Shown here in pieces: positions 1 to 7,340 of a stretch of DNA of 15,897 bases. The DNA is from Desulfobacteraceae bacterium (GTDB taxonomy: Bacteria > Desulfobacterota > DSM-4660 > Desulfatiglandales > Desulfatiglandaceae), in the NCBI GenBank assembly GCA_030611815.1, contig JAUWPC010000036.1, forward strand, positions 1-15,897, given 5' to 3'. The position numbers and the translations under genes are program-made. Position 1 is the first letter of the stretch. Each line of letters opens with the position of its first letter. The notes beneath the pieces are model-generated. The model saw only the letters and a program-made list of their open reading frames with translations. It did no database searches and was not told the DNA's origin.

Positions 1-49
1 GATTATGATTAAGATTATGAGCAAACATACTGCAGGCACTAAGTATACC

Positions 50-78
50 TTGACAGACGAAAGAAGATACCTTAGATT
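50..78 (+). promoter_or_regulatory. Candidate sigma-70 promoter for the EF-G gene
   Basis: A perfect TTGACA box at 50-55 is followed after exactly 17 nt by TAGATT at 73-78, a 4/6 match to the -10 consensus. It would give a leader of about 150 nt before the EF-G start at 236, and the leader would carry the dispersed repeat at 164-212. This is a consensus match only; no start site is shown. Confidence 0.35.
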
Positions 79-163
79 TTCCGCTCGTGTCAATGAAGCA
101 GCAAACGATTTCTTACGGATTCAAATGACAAACTTCGTCAATCCCGTGTTTGGGCGGGACTCA

Positions 164-212
164 CCCCAGTTAAATAGGCTTAGCATTTCACGGGGTAAAC
201 TTTAGGCACTTT
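164..212 (+). repeat. Dispersed intergenic repeat, copy A
   Basis: The stretch CACCCCAGTTAAATAGGCTT, then TTTCACGGGGTAAAC and ACTTTAGGCACTT, recurs almost base for base in the gap upstream of the crotonase gene (5879-5962). Its tail ACTTTAGGCACTTT recurs near 5008. The repeat sits directly upstream of the EF-G start and accounts for the second half of a small open frame (5-205) that is otherwise unsupported. Confidence 0.7.
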
Positions 213-235
213 ACTTAACTATAAGACAAATTCTC

Positions 236-2269
236 ATGCCAAAAGATAAAAAACTCGCCAATACCCGCAACATAGGGATTATCGCTCATATTGACGCGGG
301 CAAGACCACTGTGACAGAACGTATCCTCTTTTACTCCGGCCGTGTTCATAAGATGGGCGAGGTCCATAATGGCGAAGCTACCATGGACTGGATGCCGGAG
401 GAAAGGGAGAGGGGGATCACTATCACCTCGGCAGTCACCTCTTGCGAGTGGCTGGGGCACACCATTAACATAATCGATACTCCCGGTCATGTGGATTTCA
501 CCATCGAGGTCGAGCGCTCGCTCCGCGTCTTAGATGGCGCCATAGGAGTGTTCTGCGCCGTGGGGGGCGTGGAGCCCCAATCCGAGACGGTGTGGCGACA
601 GGCAGACAGGTATAAGGTCCCCAAAATCGCTTTTATAAACAAGTTGGACCGGATCGGGGCAGATTTCTTCAAGGCAGTACAGATGATCAGGGACCGCCTT
701 GGAGCCCTCCCCCTTATTCTTCAGATACCCTGGGGAGTGGAGGATAATTTCATAGGAGTGATTGATCTTATCAAGATGAAGGCTATCCTGTGGGAAGATG
801 AAACGTTAGGCGCCGAATATAGAGAGGCGCCTGTCCCGGAGGAACTGACTAAAGAAGCTTCCCGGTATAGGGACCTCCTCTTAGAAACCTTAGCCGACAA
901 GGACGACCTTGTAATGGAGAGGTATCTGTCAGAGGAGGAGATCCCGTCCAGAGAACTGAAAGTGGCCATACGTGCTGCCACTATCAAGATGGAACTGGTC
1001 CCGGTTTTCTGCGGGGCTGCCCTGAGGAATAAAGGGATACAACCCCTTTTAGACGGGATAGTAGAGTACTTGCCAGCCCCAGTTGATGTTCCGCCCATTA
1101 CCGGAAGCAATCCCCTGACAGGAGAGGAGGAATCGCGGCCGGCAAAAGCCAAGGGGCCTTTTTCCGCCCTCGCCTTTAAGGTAATGATGGATCAGGGTAG
1201 GAAGATGACTTATATCCGGATCTATTCCGGCACTGTCAAGGCCGGAAGTCCGGTCTACAATCCCGGCAGGAACATCAACGAGAAGCCTGCCCGGCTCTTG
1301 AAGATGCATTCTAACAAAAGGGAACGTATCGGCCATGCCTCTGCAGGCGATATCGTCGCTACAATGGGTCTCAAACTCACGACCACCGGCGATACCCTCT
1401 GCGACGAAGAAAAACCGATCCTGTTGGAACCGATTCAGGTCAATGATCCGGTGATAAGTGTGGCAGTGGAGCCCAAGAGTATCCAGGAGCATGACAGGCT
1501 TTTAGCCGCCCTCAGTAAATTAGCCGCTGAAGACCCCACATTTAAGTTCAAGATCGACGAGGAGACGGGCCAGACCCTTATTTCCGGCATGGGGGAATTA
1601 CACATTGAGATCATCATAGGGAGGCTCAAGCGGGAGTTTTCGGTGAAAGTGAATCAGGGAAAGCCGCAGGTAGTATACAGGGAAACAGTCACCATACCTG
1701 TGGAGCACGAAGGTCTCTTTCAGAGGGAATTGGCAGGCCAGGAACATTTTGCAGGTGTGCGGATCGAGATTTCACCTTTGCCAAGGGGTTCAGGAAACCG
1801 CTTTGTCAACAAGTGCAGAGATCCTGAGCTTGCAGAGGAGTTCTTAGATGCGATCAGCCATGGGATTATAGAGGCTGAAGCGGGTGGAACCCTAATGGGA
1901 TATCCGGTAATTGACGTGCAAACAACCCTGCTTGATGTTCAGATAAAAGAGACGTCCTCTGACGTAATGGCCTTTAAAGCAGTCGCCAACATGGCCTTCA
2001 GGACCGCATTTCAAAAAGGTGCGCCTGTTCTCTTGGAACCGATCATGAAAACCGAGGTCCTGGTGCCGGAGGAATTTACAGGAGAAGTCATTGGTGATCT
2101 GAATGCCAGACAGGGAAAGATCGGGCAGATCGTCAATAATGGAGCGATTCAGATACTGACGGCGAATGTCCCGCTTTCTCGGATGTTCGGATATTCCACT
2201 GCTCTACGGTCTGCTTCCCAGGGGCGGGGCACTTTCACCATGCAGTTCAGCCATTATGACAGGGAATGA
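236..2269 (+). CDS. fusA: Elongation factor G (EF-G) paralogue
   Basis: Translational GTPase of 677 aa that drives ribosomal translocation or, in some paralogues, ribosome recycling with RRF. All G motifs are intact: AHIDAGKT (17-24), switch I RGITIT (59-64), DTPGH (81-85), NKLD (135-138) and a G5-like CGAA (259-262). Domains II-V follow, ending in the typical LLEPIMK, GEVIGDLNARQG and MFGYSTALRS stretches. It is somewhat shorter than E. coli EF-G (704 aa). No rpsL, rpsG or tuf is adjacent, so it is not in a str operon. The motif DWMPEERERGITIT and the isolated position suggest one of the two EF-Gs found in spirochaetes, planctomycetes and deltaproteobacteria (spdEFG type); the subtype is inference. 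The start ATG has no clear Shine-Dalgarno but begins the conserved N-terminus. The gene converges on gspB with 18 bp between the stop codons. Confidence 0.95.
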   Translation: MPKDKKLANTRNIGIIAHIDAGKTTVTERILFYSGRVHKMGEVHNGEATMDWMPEERERGITITSAVTSCEWLGHTINIIDTPGHVDFTIEVERSLRVLDGAIGVFCAVGGVEPQSETVWRQADRYKVPKIAFINKLDRIGADFFKAVQMIRDRLGALPLILQIPWGVEDNFIGVIDLIKMKAILWEDETLGAEYREAPVPEELTKEASRYRDLLLETLADKDDLVMERYLSEEEIPSRELKVAIRAATIKMELVPVFCGAALRNKGIQPLLDGIVEYLPAPVDVPPITGSNPLTGEEESRPAKAKGPFSALAFKVMMDQGRKMTYIRIYSGTVKAGSPVYNPGRNINEKPARLLKMHSNKRERIGHASAGDIVATMGLKLTTTGDTLCDEEKPILLEPIQVNDPVISVAVEPKSIQEHDRLLAALSKLAAEDPTFKFKIDEETGQTLISGMGELHIEIIIGRLKREFSVKVNQGKPQVVYRETVTIPVEHEGLFQRELAGQEHFAGVRIEISPLPRGSGNRFVNKCRDPELAEEFLDAISHGIIEAEAGGTLMGYPVIDVQTTLLDVQIKETSSDVMAFKAVANMAFRTAFQKGAPVLLEPIMKTEVLVPEEFTGEVIGDLNARQGKIGQIVNNGAIQILTANVPLSRMFGYSTALRSASQGRGTFTMQFSHYDRE

Positions 2270-2287
2270 GGACGACGTCCCCATCAC

Positions 2288-2923
2288 CTACCAAACCTGC
2301 AGACGGGCCTCTCCCTCACCGTAGTCGATAATCACCCCTTTAGGTGTGATCTCTTTCAAAAGAGGGCCACTCTCCCCAATTTTATCCCCAACCTTGTAAC
2401 GATGCATGTTGATAAATACCAGACGTTCGGCCGGGTCTTTGGAATATGAGTGCACATTGATCTGCAGCTTCCCCAATTTCTCTTTGATTTCGTAGGGAAG
2501 TTCGCCAATTAAGGGGATAGCTTCTATTCTCTTCCTATCAACCTCCTCTTTTGCCGCGGGGGCGGGAGGAGGCTTGACAGGACTAACCGTTACTGCTTCT
2601 GCCTGCTTTTCGACCGCTTTTCTTTCACCTGATACTGCAGGTTCCATGGAGGCCTTTTCAGGGCTTGAATATATCGACGGAGAGGGTTGAACAGATCCCC
2701 TTTTTTCCACTGCCGCCACAGGGCCGGGTCTTGGGTCAGAGATTTCCCCTGCTGTGGAAACCGGCTTAGGATCCGGCGCTTTTTCAACCGGTTTGGATTC
2801 TGTCTTTGCCGGCACAATTTTTTCTGTAACGCTCCTAATGGGTCGAGCTGGTTTCGCCTCGCGGAGCGGCCTCGGGACAGGTTGAGTGCCGGATGCCTCC
2901 CCTGAAGATCTCTTTGCCTGCAA
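2288..2923 (-). CDS. gspB: GspB-like protein, C-terminal part (separated by an in-frame stop)
   Basis: Holds the periplasmic C-terminal domain of a general secretion pathway protein B. The last 80 or so residues (PLIGELPYEI, INVHSYSKDP, FINMHRYKVGDKI, LKEITPKGVIIDYGEG) match the T2SSB pattern. A Pro/Ala/Lys/Glu-rich linker precedes it. It is in the same frame as the GspB N-terminal part (2963-3232), separated only by a TAA at 2963-2965. If that codon were sense, the joined protein would be 314 aa. The TTG at 2923 is merely the first possible restart and has only a weak GAGGG upstream. Translated alone, this part would have no membrane anchor or export signal, so it probably belongs to a disrupted or miscalled single gene. 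The domain identity is well supported; independent expression is not. Confidence 0.75.
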   Translation of the reverse strand: MQAKRSSGEASGTQPVPRPLREAKPARPIRSVTEKIVPAKTESKPVEKAPDPKPVSTAGEISDPRPGPVAAVEKRGSVQPSPSIYSSPEKASMEPAVSGERKAVEKQAEAVTVSPVKPPPAPAAKEEVDRKRIEAIPLIGELPYEIKEKLGKLQINVHSYSKDPAERLVFINMHRYKVGDKIGESGPLLKEITPKGVIIDYGEGEARLQVW

Positions 2924-2962
2924 ACCCTCGCTAACCTTGGCAAAGGAAGGGGGGGGCGTTTT

Positions 2963-3232
2963 TTATTTGTCAATGGTCTCTGGGGCCGATAAAGGGAGGG
3001 TCGCTGATTCACCTTTAGGCAGAGGAGACTTAACAGTGCCTGGTCCCTCTGGCCATAGCATCAGCCCAACAACGATGGCGCCCACTAAAAAGGACCCGCA
3101 TAGCCAGAGCCAGGGCCGGATGTTAGTATGCCGGGGAAGGTTATTCTCCTCATATACCGCGCTTAAGTCAGGAGCCCGTTCGAGCCGCCGTTCCCGGTCT
3201 GCCCGTTTAAGCGCTTCAAGGATGAATGACAT
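2963..3232 (-). CDS. gspB: GspB-like protein, N-terminal part with membrane anchor
   Basis: 89 aa with the characteristic GspB N-terminus MSFILEALKRADRER, a short cytoplasmic segment, one transmembrane helix at about 40-60 (WLWLCGSFLVGAIVVGLMLW) and the start of a proline-rich periplasmic linker. In type II secretion, GspB works with the ATPase GspA/ExeA to place the secretin through the peptidoglycan and outer membrane. The ATG at 3232 has a good ribosome site (GGAGAGAGGC) and overlaps the 3' end of exeA by 17 bp, indicating translational coupling. Reading ends at TAA (2963-2965) beside A6 and C8 homopolymers; the same frame then continues through the T2SSB domain to 2288. A GAA or CAA to TAA change, or a sequencing error, would explain the break. 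Confidence 0.85.
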   Translation of the reverse strand: MSFILEALKRADRERRLERAPDLSAVYEENNLPRHTNIRPWLWLCGSFLVGAIVVGLMLWPEGPGTVKSPLPKGESATLPLSAPETIDK

Positions 3233-4952
3233 GCCTCTCTCCGTTTTGGGACTGGATGTATAACAGCGGGATGGAATGATCTGCTGTTCCCGTATTCAAC
3301 TGGATCAATGTCTGCTCCCCGACAATGCCATCCGCCTTTACAAAATGAGCGCGCTGAAAGTCCATTACCCGCCTTTTCAAGATATCGTCAAACAGCGGGC
3401 TGGGTGATGGTGCATCCGGTCCGGCCTGCGTACCTTCGAGACGGTCCAATTGAGCCCTCAACCAGAGCACATCAGGACCGGTATCCCCCTCTTTGATTAG
3501 AGATGAGTCAAGCGGCGCCGGCCTCCATAGAAGGGTAAAATCACCGAACCAGAGGGGTTCTATCCCTGCCCGGTCCAAGGTTACCTGTTGAGCGCCGAAA
3601 TCCAACGTGATATCCCTCTCTTCCATTAACACAACCGCGGCATAATGCCGGTGCTGATCCCCATCGATTAATTCCAAAATTGCAGGGCGGTTCAGATTAC
3701 GCAGGGTTGTCCAGTTGCCCCTGTCGCTAAAGCAGCGCAGGCCAACCTTGGTTGCTCGCTCACAGGCCGTCATACCAGGTAAAACAGGGTATGCCGTCTG
3801 CCACTGCTTGAACAGGACTGCAAAGGCTGAATCTTTGTCTGTTTTTACCTCTCCGGCCTCTAATAAATCACCAACTATAGTAGAAGCGTCACCCGCATCC
3901 TCTTTTTCCGCCTCGCCTGAGCTATCAGAGGTCACACTTGTTTCTAAGCTTTCCGGGGGTGTGGCTTGCACCTCCCCGCCCGCTGGACCAACGGCTGGGG
4001 CAGACTTGGGCAATTTTTCCTCTGTCACGATCGTCTGTTTAGGGATAATCGGCCAATCTAAGAATTGCCACCCTGCCCCTAAGATCAAAAGCACTAAGAG
4101 GGCAAACGCCCATCCAAACAGCTTGCGGGGCCGTAATAGAAGCCCCGGACCCATTACCTCCGATGCGGCCTTGCGTACTAATCGCCTGTTAACGCGGTCG
4201 CGCTGTTTGGCATAGGCGCCAAGTAGCGCCCGATCACAAATGGTGTTGATAAGGCGGGGGACGCCACCGGACAGCCTGTGCACCAAGGGGAGTGTCCCCT
4301 TAGTAAACAAATCTCTTTTGCAGCCGGCAACCTCTAAACGATGCTGGATATAGGCAGCCGTTTCATTCAGCAGTAGGGGGGGCAAGTGATACCGGGCCGT
4401 GATCCGCTGGCCTAACTGGCGCAGCTCAGGTCGTGCCATCCTGGTCTGCAGCTCTGGTTGACCGATGAGGAGGATCTGCAAGAGCTTTTGGGTAGTGGTT
4501 TCAAGATTGGTCAACAAACGGACCTGCTCTAATACATCGGTGCTCAGGTTTTGGGCCTCGTCGATAATCAGCACTGTTCGACGGCCTTTGGCATGAATTT
4601 CCAGAAGATGGAGGTTAAGCAGATCGATTAGCACCTTTAGGCTGTCTGTGCCGGTTGGATATGAAACATTTAACTCATCGCAGAGGGAGGCCACTAATTC
4701 CAAGGCCGTCTGTTTTGGGTTCAGGACCAGGGCTACTTCCACCCCATCGGGGACTTGCTCCAAAAGACTCCGGCACAGGGTGGTCTTGCCAGTCCCCACC
4801 TCGCCGGTTAAGAGGACAAAGCCACCCCTCTCGCCCATCCCGTACATGAGATGCGCTAACGCCTCACGATGACGCTGGCTCATGAAGAGAAAGCGGGGAT
4901 CAGGCGTGAGAGAAAAGGGGTTTTCAGTAAGACCAAAATATGCGGTGTACAT
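3216..4952 (-). CDS. exeA: ExeA/GspA-type AAA+ ATPase with peptidoglycan-binding domain
   Basis: 578 aa. The opening MYTAYFGLTENPFSLTPDP is the family signature. The AAA+ domain has Walker A GEVGTGKTT (50-58), Walker B VLIIDEAQ (127-134) and a sensor-like LLIGQPEL (161-168). A transmembrane helix lies at about 279-299, followed by an acidic linker. A region at about 378-475 resembles a C39-peptidase-like fold, with Cys397, His436 (HYAAVVLME) and Asp451 in plausible catalytic positions. A peptidoglycan-binding repeat follows at about 488-555 (GDTGPDVLWLRAQL, FQRAHFVKADGIVGEQT). In Aeromonas, ExeA with ExeB assembles the type II secretin across the murein layer, using the cytoplasmic ATPase and the periplasmic binding domain. 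The start has only a weak GAAGA ribosome site. No other secretion genes lie in the window, so the core machinery must be elsewhere. Confidence 0.92.
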   Translation of the reverse strand: MYTAYFGLTENPFSLTPDPRFLFMSQRHREALAHLMYGMGERGGFVLLTGEVGTGKTTLCRSLLEQVPDGVEVALVLNPKQTALELVASLCDELNVSYPTGTDSLKVLIDLLNLHLLEIHAKGRRTVLIIDEAQNLSTDVLEQVRLLTNLETTTQKLLQILLIGQPELQTRMARPELRQLGQRITARYHLPPLLLNETAAYIQHRLEVAGCKRDLFTKGTLPLVHRLSGGVPRLINTICDRALLGAYAKQRDRVNRRLVRKAASEVMGPGLLLRPRKLFGWAFALLVLLILGAGWQFLDWPIIPKQTIVTEEKLPKSAPAVGPAGGEVQATPPESLETSVTSDSSGEAEKEDAGDASTIVGDLLEAGEVKTDKDSAFAVLFKQWQTAYPVLPGMTACERATKVGLRCFSDRGNWTTLRNLNRPAILELIDGDQHRHYAAVVLMEERDITLDFGAQQVTLDRAGIEPLWFGDFTLLWRPAPLDSSLIKEGDTGPDVLWLRAQLDRLEGTQAGPDAPSPSPLFDDILKRRVMDFQRAHFVKADGIVGEQTLIQLNTGTADHSIPLLYIQSQNGERHVIHP

Positions 4953-4973
4953 GAGTTCTTCAGGGTGTAGCCG

Positions 4974-5034
4974 TTCATGGGTTCAAAGGTTCAGGGTTCG
5001 GGGGTTCACTTTAGGCACTTTTCCGGCTTGTCCG
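4974..5034. repeat. GGTTCA-rich tract plus partial copy of the dispersed repeat
   Basis: In the 102-bp gap between the crotonase and exeA genes, GGTTCA-like units recur every 7-8 bases (GTTCATGG, GTTCAAAG, GTTCAGG, GTTCGGGG, GTTCAC). They are followed by ACTTTAGGCACTTT, the tail of the repeat found at 164-212, and then CCGGCTTGTCCG, which recurs at about 15569-15580. The GGTTCAGGG-TTCGGGGG block reappears inverted at 8938-8956. Confidence 0.6.
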
Positions 5035-5054
5035 CCTATGTCGGGTTCATCCTG

Positions 5055-5840
5055 TCAAAGATTACCGAAAACCGGCTTTCTCTTTTCCAAAAAGGCCGCT
5101 ATCCCTTCCCTTCCGTCGGGTTGATCCGCGGCCCAGGATAAGAGATTTCGCTCATTTTCCAACTGGGTCTCAAATGGGGTGTTGAAGGAATCGGTTATCA
5201 GCTTCTTCGAAGCAGCAAAGGAGCTGAGAGACCCCTTTTTAACCCGCCGGATCAGTTCAACCGCCCTATTTATTCCCTCTCCGTCATCTACAACCTCAGT
5301 CACTATTCCCCAAGACAAGGCCTTTTCAGCGTTTATCGATTCATCAAATGCGGCGATTTCCAAGGCCTTAGCCATGCCCACCAATCTTGGCAGGGCATAA
5401 GTCCCCCCACCGTCAATACTCAGACCGTTTGATGTGTATGCCTGTTTGAGGACAGCCGATGCCTCCATGATTCTAAAATCGCAGGCAAGGGCTATGGAGA
5501 AGCCTCCTCCGGCCGCAAGGCCATTTATGGCCGCCACAACCGGTTTGGGCATACGCCGGATCTCTAAAATAGCCTGATGATAGCGGGCTGCTAATTCATG
5601 AAAGGCTGCGCCGTAATTATCTCCACATCCGTTTACCCATCTTAGATCGCCTCCAGCACAGAAGGCTTTCCCCTCTCCTGAAATCACTACGCCCGTTACA
5701 CCTGGATCAAGGGCCAATTCTATCAGGGTATCAGCCACTAATCGTACCATATCCAGGTCAAATGCATTATAGGCCTTTGGGCGGTTCAGGGTAATAAGGG
5801 CAATCCCATCCGTTTTTCTCAGACTTACCGATTGTTCCAT
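5055..5840 (-). CDS. Enoyl-CoA hydratase/isomerase family protein (crotonase fold)
   Basis: 261 aa, normal length for a crotonase. Oxyanion-hole segments are GKAFCAGGDL (57-66) and INGLAAGGGFSIALACD (105-121). The Glu used by classical enoyl-CoA hydratase (rat Glu144) is replaced by Tyr135 in my alignment, and an Asp stands in GLSIDGGGTYALPRLVG (Asp143). That is the PaaG-like isomerase arrangement, as in 1,2-epoxyphenylacetyl-CoA isomerase. A Glu in KALEIA (161) is near the position of the second hydratase glutamate. The likely role is double-bond isomerisation or a related step on an acyl-CoA in the cytoplasm; the substrate cannot be told. The ATG at 5840 is preceded by AGAGGGG about 8 nt upstream. 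No other acyl-CoA enzymes are adjacent. Confidence 0.9.
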   Translation of the reverse strand: MEQSVSLRKTDGIALITLNRPKAYNAFDLDMVRLVADTLIELALDPGVTGVVISGEGKAFCAGGDLRWVNGCGDNYGAAFHELAARYHQAILEIRRMPKPVVAAINGLAAGGGFSIALACDFRIMEASAVLKQAYTSNGLSIDGGGTYALPRLVGMAKALEIAAFDESINAEKALSWGIVTEVVDDGEGINRAVELIRRVKKGSLSSFAASKKLITDSFNTPFETQLENERNLLSWAADQPDGREGIAAFLEKRKPVFGNL

Positions 5841-5878
5841 GCCTATTCCCCTCTTTGAAATATCCGCAATTTCAGTTC

Positions 5879-5962
5879 ACCCCAGTTAAATAGGCTCCGC
5901 CCCAGAGAAATAGGCTTCGCATTTCACGGGGTAAACATTTCACGGGGCAAACTTTAGTCACT
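5879..5962 (+). repeat. Dispersed intergenic repeat, copy B
   Basis: Contains CACCCCAGTTAAATAGGCT, an inner near-duplication (AAATAGGCT twice, CACGGGG twice), then GGGGCAAACTTTAGTCACTT. It matches copy A (164-212) with an internal tandem expansion of about 30 bp. It lies in the 331-bp gap between the divergent crotonase and moaA genes. Confidence 0.7.
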
Positions 5963-5999
5963 TCGAACTTGTTCGCCGGGATCACAGATCTCTGACAAA

Positions 6000-6040
6000 G
6001 CTTATAACTTCCTGTCTGCTCCTCAAAATTAGTTATAAGC
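6000..6040. repeat. 10-bp perfect inverted repeat upstream of moaA
   Basis: GCTTATAACT (6000-6009) and AGTTATAAGC (6031-6040) are exact inverted copies 21 nt apart, just upstream of the candidate moaA promoter. The arrangement fits two half-sites for a DNA-binding protein or a weak hairpin. No known operator is recognised. Confidence 0.5.
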
Positions 6041-6051
6041 GGAAATTATCA

Positions 6052-6080
6052 TTGACTCTCAGCCCTGATTTATATATGGA
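6052..6080 (+). promoter_or_regulatory. Candidate sigma-70 promoter for moaA
   Basis: TTGACT (6052-6057) is followed after 17 nt by TATGGA (6075-6080), within the AT-rich run TATATATGGA. An alternative -10, TATATG at 6073, has a 15-nt spacer. It would give a leader of about 85 nt to the moaA ATG at 6172. Consensus match only. Confidence 0.35.
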
Positions 6081-6109
6081 AAAGGGCGTTCGCGCAAGCC
6101 ATTAACGCA

Positions 6110-6139
6110 GAATTGAGGAATTCCTGAATCCCTCAATTC
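6110..6139 (+). repeat. Hairpin-forming inverted repeat in the moaA leader
   Basis: GAATTGAGG (6110-6118) pairs with CCTCAATTC (6131-6139) around a 12-nt loop. The palindrome AGGAATTCCT overlaps its left arm. It lies 32 nt before the moaA start, so it could form in the mRNA leader. It is AT-rich and has no T run, so it is not a terminator. Confidence 0.45.
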
Positions 6140-6171
6140 CTAATTCATATCCGAAACATAGAGTTATTTCA

Positions 6172-7173
6172 ATGGAAACCGTTCTACCAAGCCTGATTGA
6201 TAAATATAACCGGCATCTCAACTACCTGCGTATATCCATCACAGACCGTTGTAATCTCCAATGCCTATATTGCATGCCGCATGATGGCCTTGCCAAGCTG
6301 AGACATGAGGATATTCTTACCTATGAAGAGATTCTCCGCCTGGCCACCATTGCCGTAAGCTTAGGTGTGAATAAAATTCGCCTGACAGGGGGTGAACCCC
6401 TTATACGCAAGGGCTTATTCCAGCTCCTTCCCACCCTGGTTAGCCTCCCCGGCCTTAAAGATATCTCCATGACCACCAATGGGATTTATCTGAAAGAAAA
6501 CTTAGATAAGATCAAATCAGCAGGCATAAAGAGGATCAATATCAGCTTAGATACCCTGCGCCGGGAGAGATACAGGAAAATAACAGGCTATGATGGCTTT
6601 GAAAAGGTCTGGGATGGGATACGGTCGGCAGAGAAACTCGGTTTCAATCCCATAAAGATAAACATGGTGGTGATGCAAGGCATCAATGATGATGAAATTG
6701 TTGATTTTGCCAGGTTGTCACTGGATCACCCATATCATATCAGGTTTATTGAATATATGCCGAGCGGGTTTGCCGATCAGGATACACAATTGCACCATGT
6801 GCCAAACTCCGCTGTTAAAGAGAAAATCATCAGGCTGGGAAAGCTGGGCCAGGTTCTGAACACGGAAATTGATGGCCCCACGGACCGTTTCAGGCTTGAA
6901 GGGGCGCCCGGAGAGATCGGATTCATCAGCCCTCTGACCCACCATTTCTGCCAGGTTTGTAATCGCCTCAGGCTAACCGCAAGCGGACACCTGAGGCCCT
7001 GCCTTCTTTCCGATCAAGAGGTAGACCTGAAGACGCCGATGCGGGCGGGCGCCTCAGACAATGACTTAGCGCGAATCTTTTTGAAAGTTGCTGAAAATAA
7101 ACCCCGCGCCCACCGGTTGGTCTCAGAACATTGCGGCTCACTTTCCGGGCAAATGTCAGCAATCGGGGGGTAG
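6172..7173 (+). CDS. moaA: GTP 3',8-cyclase MoaA (molybdopterin biosynthesis)
   Basis: 333 aa radical-SAM enzyme that, with MoaC, converts GTP to cyclic pyranopterin monophosphate, the first step of molybdenum/tungsten cofactor synthesis. The N-terminal SAM cluster motif is CNLQCLYC (Cys27, Cys31, Cys34). LTGGEPL (71-77) is the SAM-binding GGEP motif. The C-terminal cluster that binds GTP is FCQVCNRLRL with Cys260, Cys263 and Cys277, and the CNRLRL arginines are kept. The protein ends in the GlyGly tail (332-333) needed for activity in this family. The length is typical and all key residues are present, so the enzyme should be functional. It stands alone; moaC, moaE and moeA are not in the window. 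The upstream ribosome site is weak (ATAGAG). Confidence 0.96.
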   Translation: METVLPSLIDKYNRHLNYLRISITDRCNLQCLYCMPHDGLAKLRHEDILTYEEILRLATIAVSLGVNKIRLTGGEPLIRKGLFQLLPTLVSLPGLKDISMTTNGIYLKENLDKIKSAGIKRINISLDTLRRERYRKITGYDGFEKVWDGIRSAEKLGFNPIKINMVVMQGINDDEIVDFARLSLDHPYHIRFIEYMPSGFADQDTQLHHVPNSAVKEKIIRLGKLGQVLNTEIDGPTDRFRLEGAPGEIGFISPLTHHFCQVCNRLRLTASGHLRPCLLSDQEVDLKTPMRAGASDNDLARIFLKVAENKPRAHRLVSEHCGSLSGQMSAIGG

Positions 7174-7258
7174 GAGAAAAGCAGGCAGTATGCACTACGC
7201 AGTAGGCAGAAACCAATAAGCTGCATTTTCATATTGAGAGCTTTGAACTTTCGTGCCT

Positions 7259-7320
7259 ATTCGTGTCATTCGTGGCTACCTGCTTAATCTATTCCTGTCA
7301 ATTCGTGTCATTCGTGGCTA
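7259..7320 (+). repeat. 20-bp direct repeat between convergent genes
   Basis: ATTCGTGTCATTCGTGGCTA occurs exactly at 7259-7278 and 7301-7320, 42 bp apart, and each copy itself contains two ATTCGTG units. It lies in the 167-bp gap between the ends of moaA and the amidohydrolase gene. No T-tailed terminator hairpin is visible in this gap. Confidence 0.75.
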
Positions 7321-7340
7321 AATCCTTAATCCAAAATACT

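Noticed and set aside
5..205. 66-codon open frame before the EF-G gene
   Set aside because: Its second half is the dispersed repeat, it has no clear ribosome site and no recognisable domain, and it overlaps the candidate promoter.
2270..2280. Terminator between fusA and gspB (GGACGACGTCC)
   Set aside because: A 4-bp stem with a 3-nt loop and no T run on either strand.
2590..3012. 140-codon frame overlapping gspB on the same strand
   Set aside because: It is the shifted frame of the gspB linker and T2SSB region, Arg/Pro/Gln-rich with no domain; the true frame runs through both sides of the stop.
6041..6171. Moco riboswitch upstream of moaA
   Set aside because: Only simple AT-rich inverted repeats are seen; the conserved multi-stem Moco motif is not recognisable and the leader is short.
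7259..7320. CRISPR-like repeats
   Set aside because: Only two copies, with internal repetition and no cas genes or further spacers.
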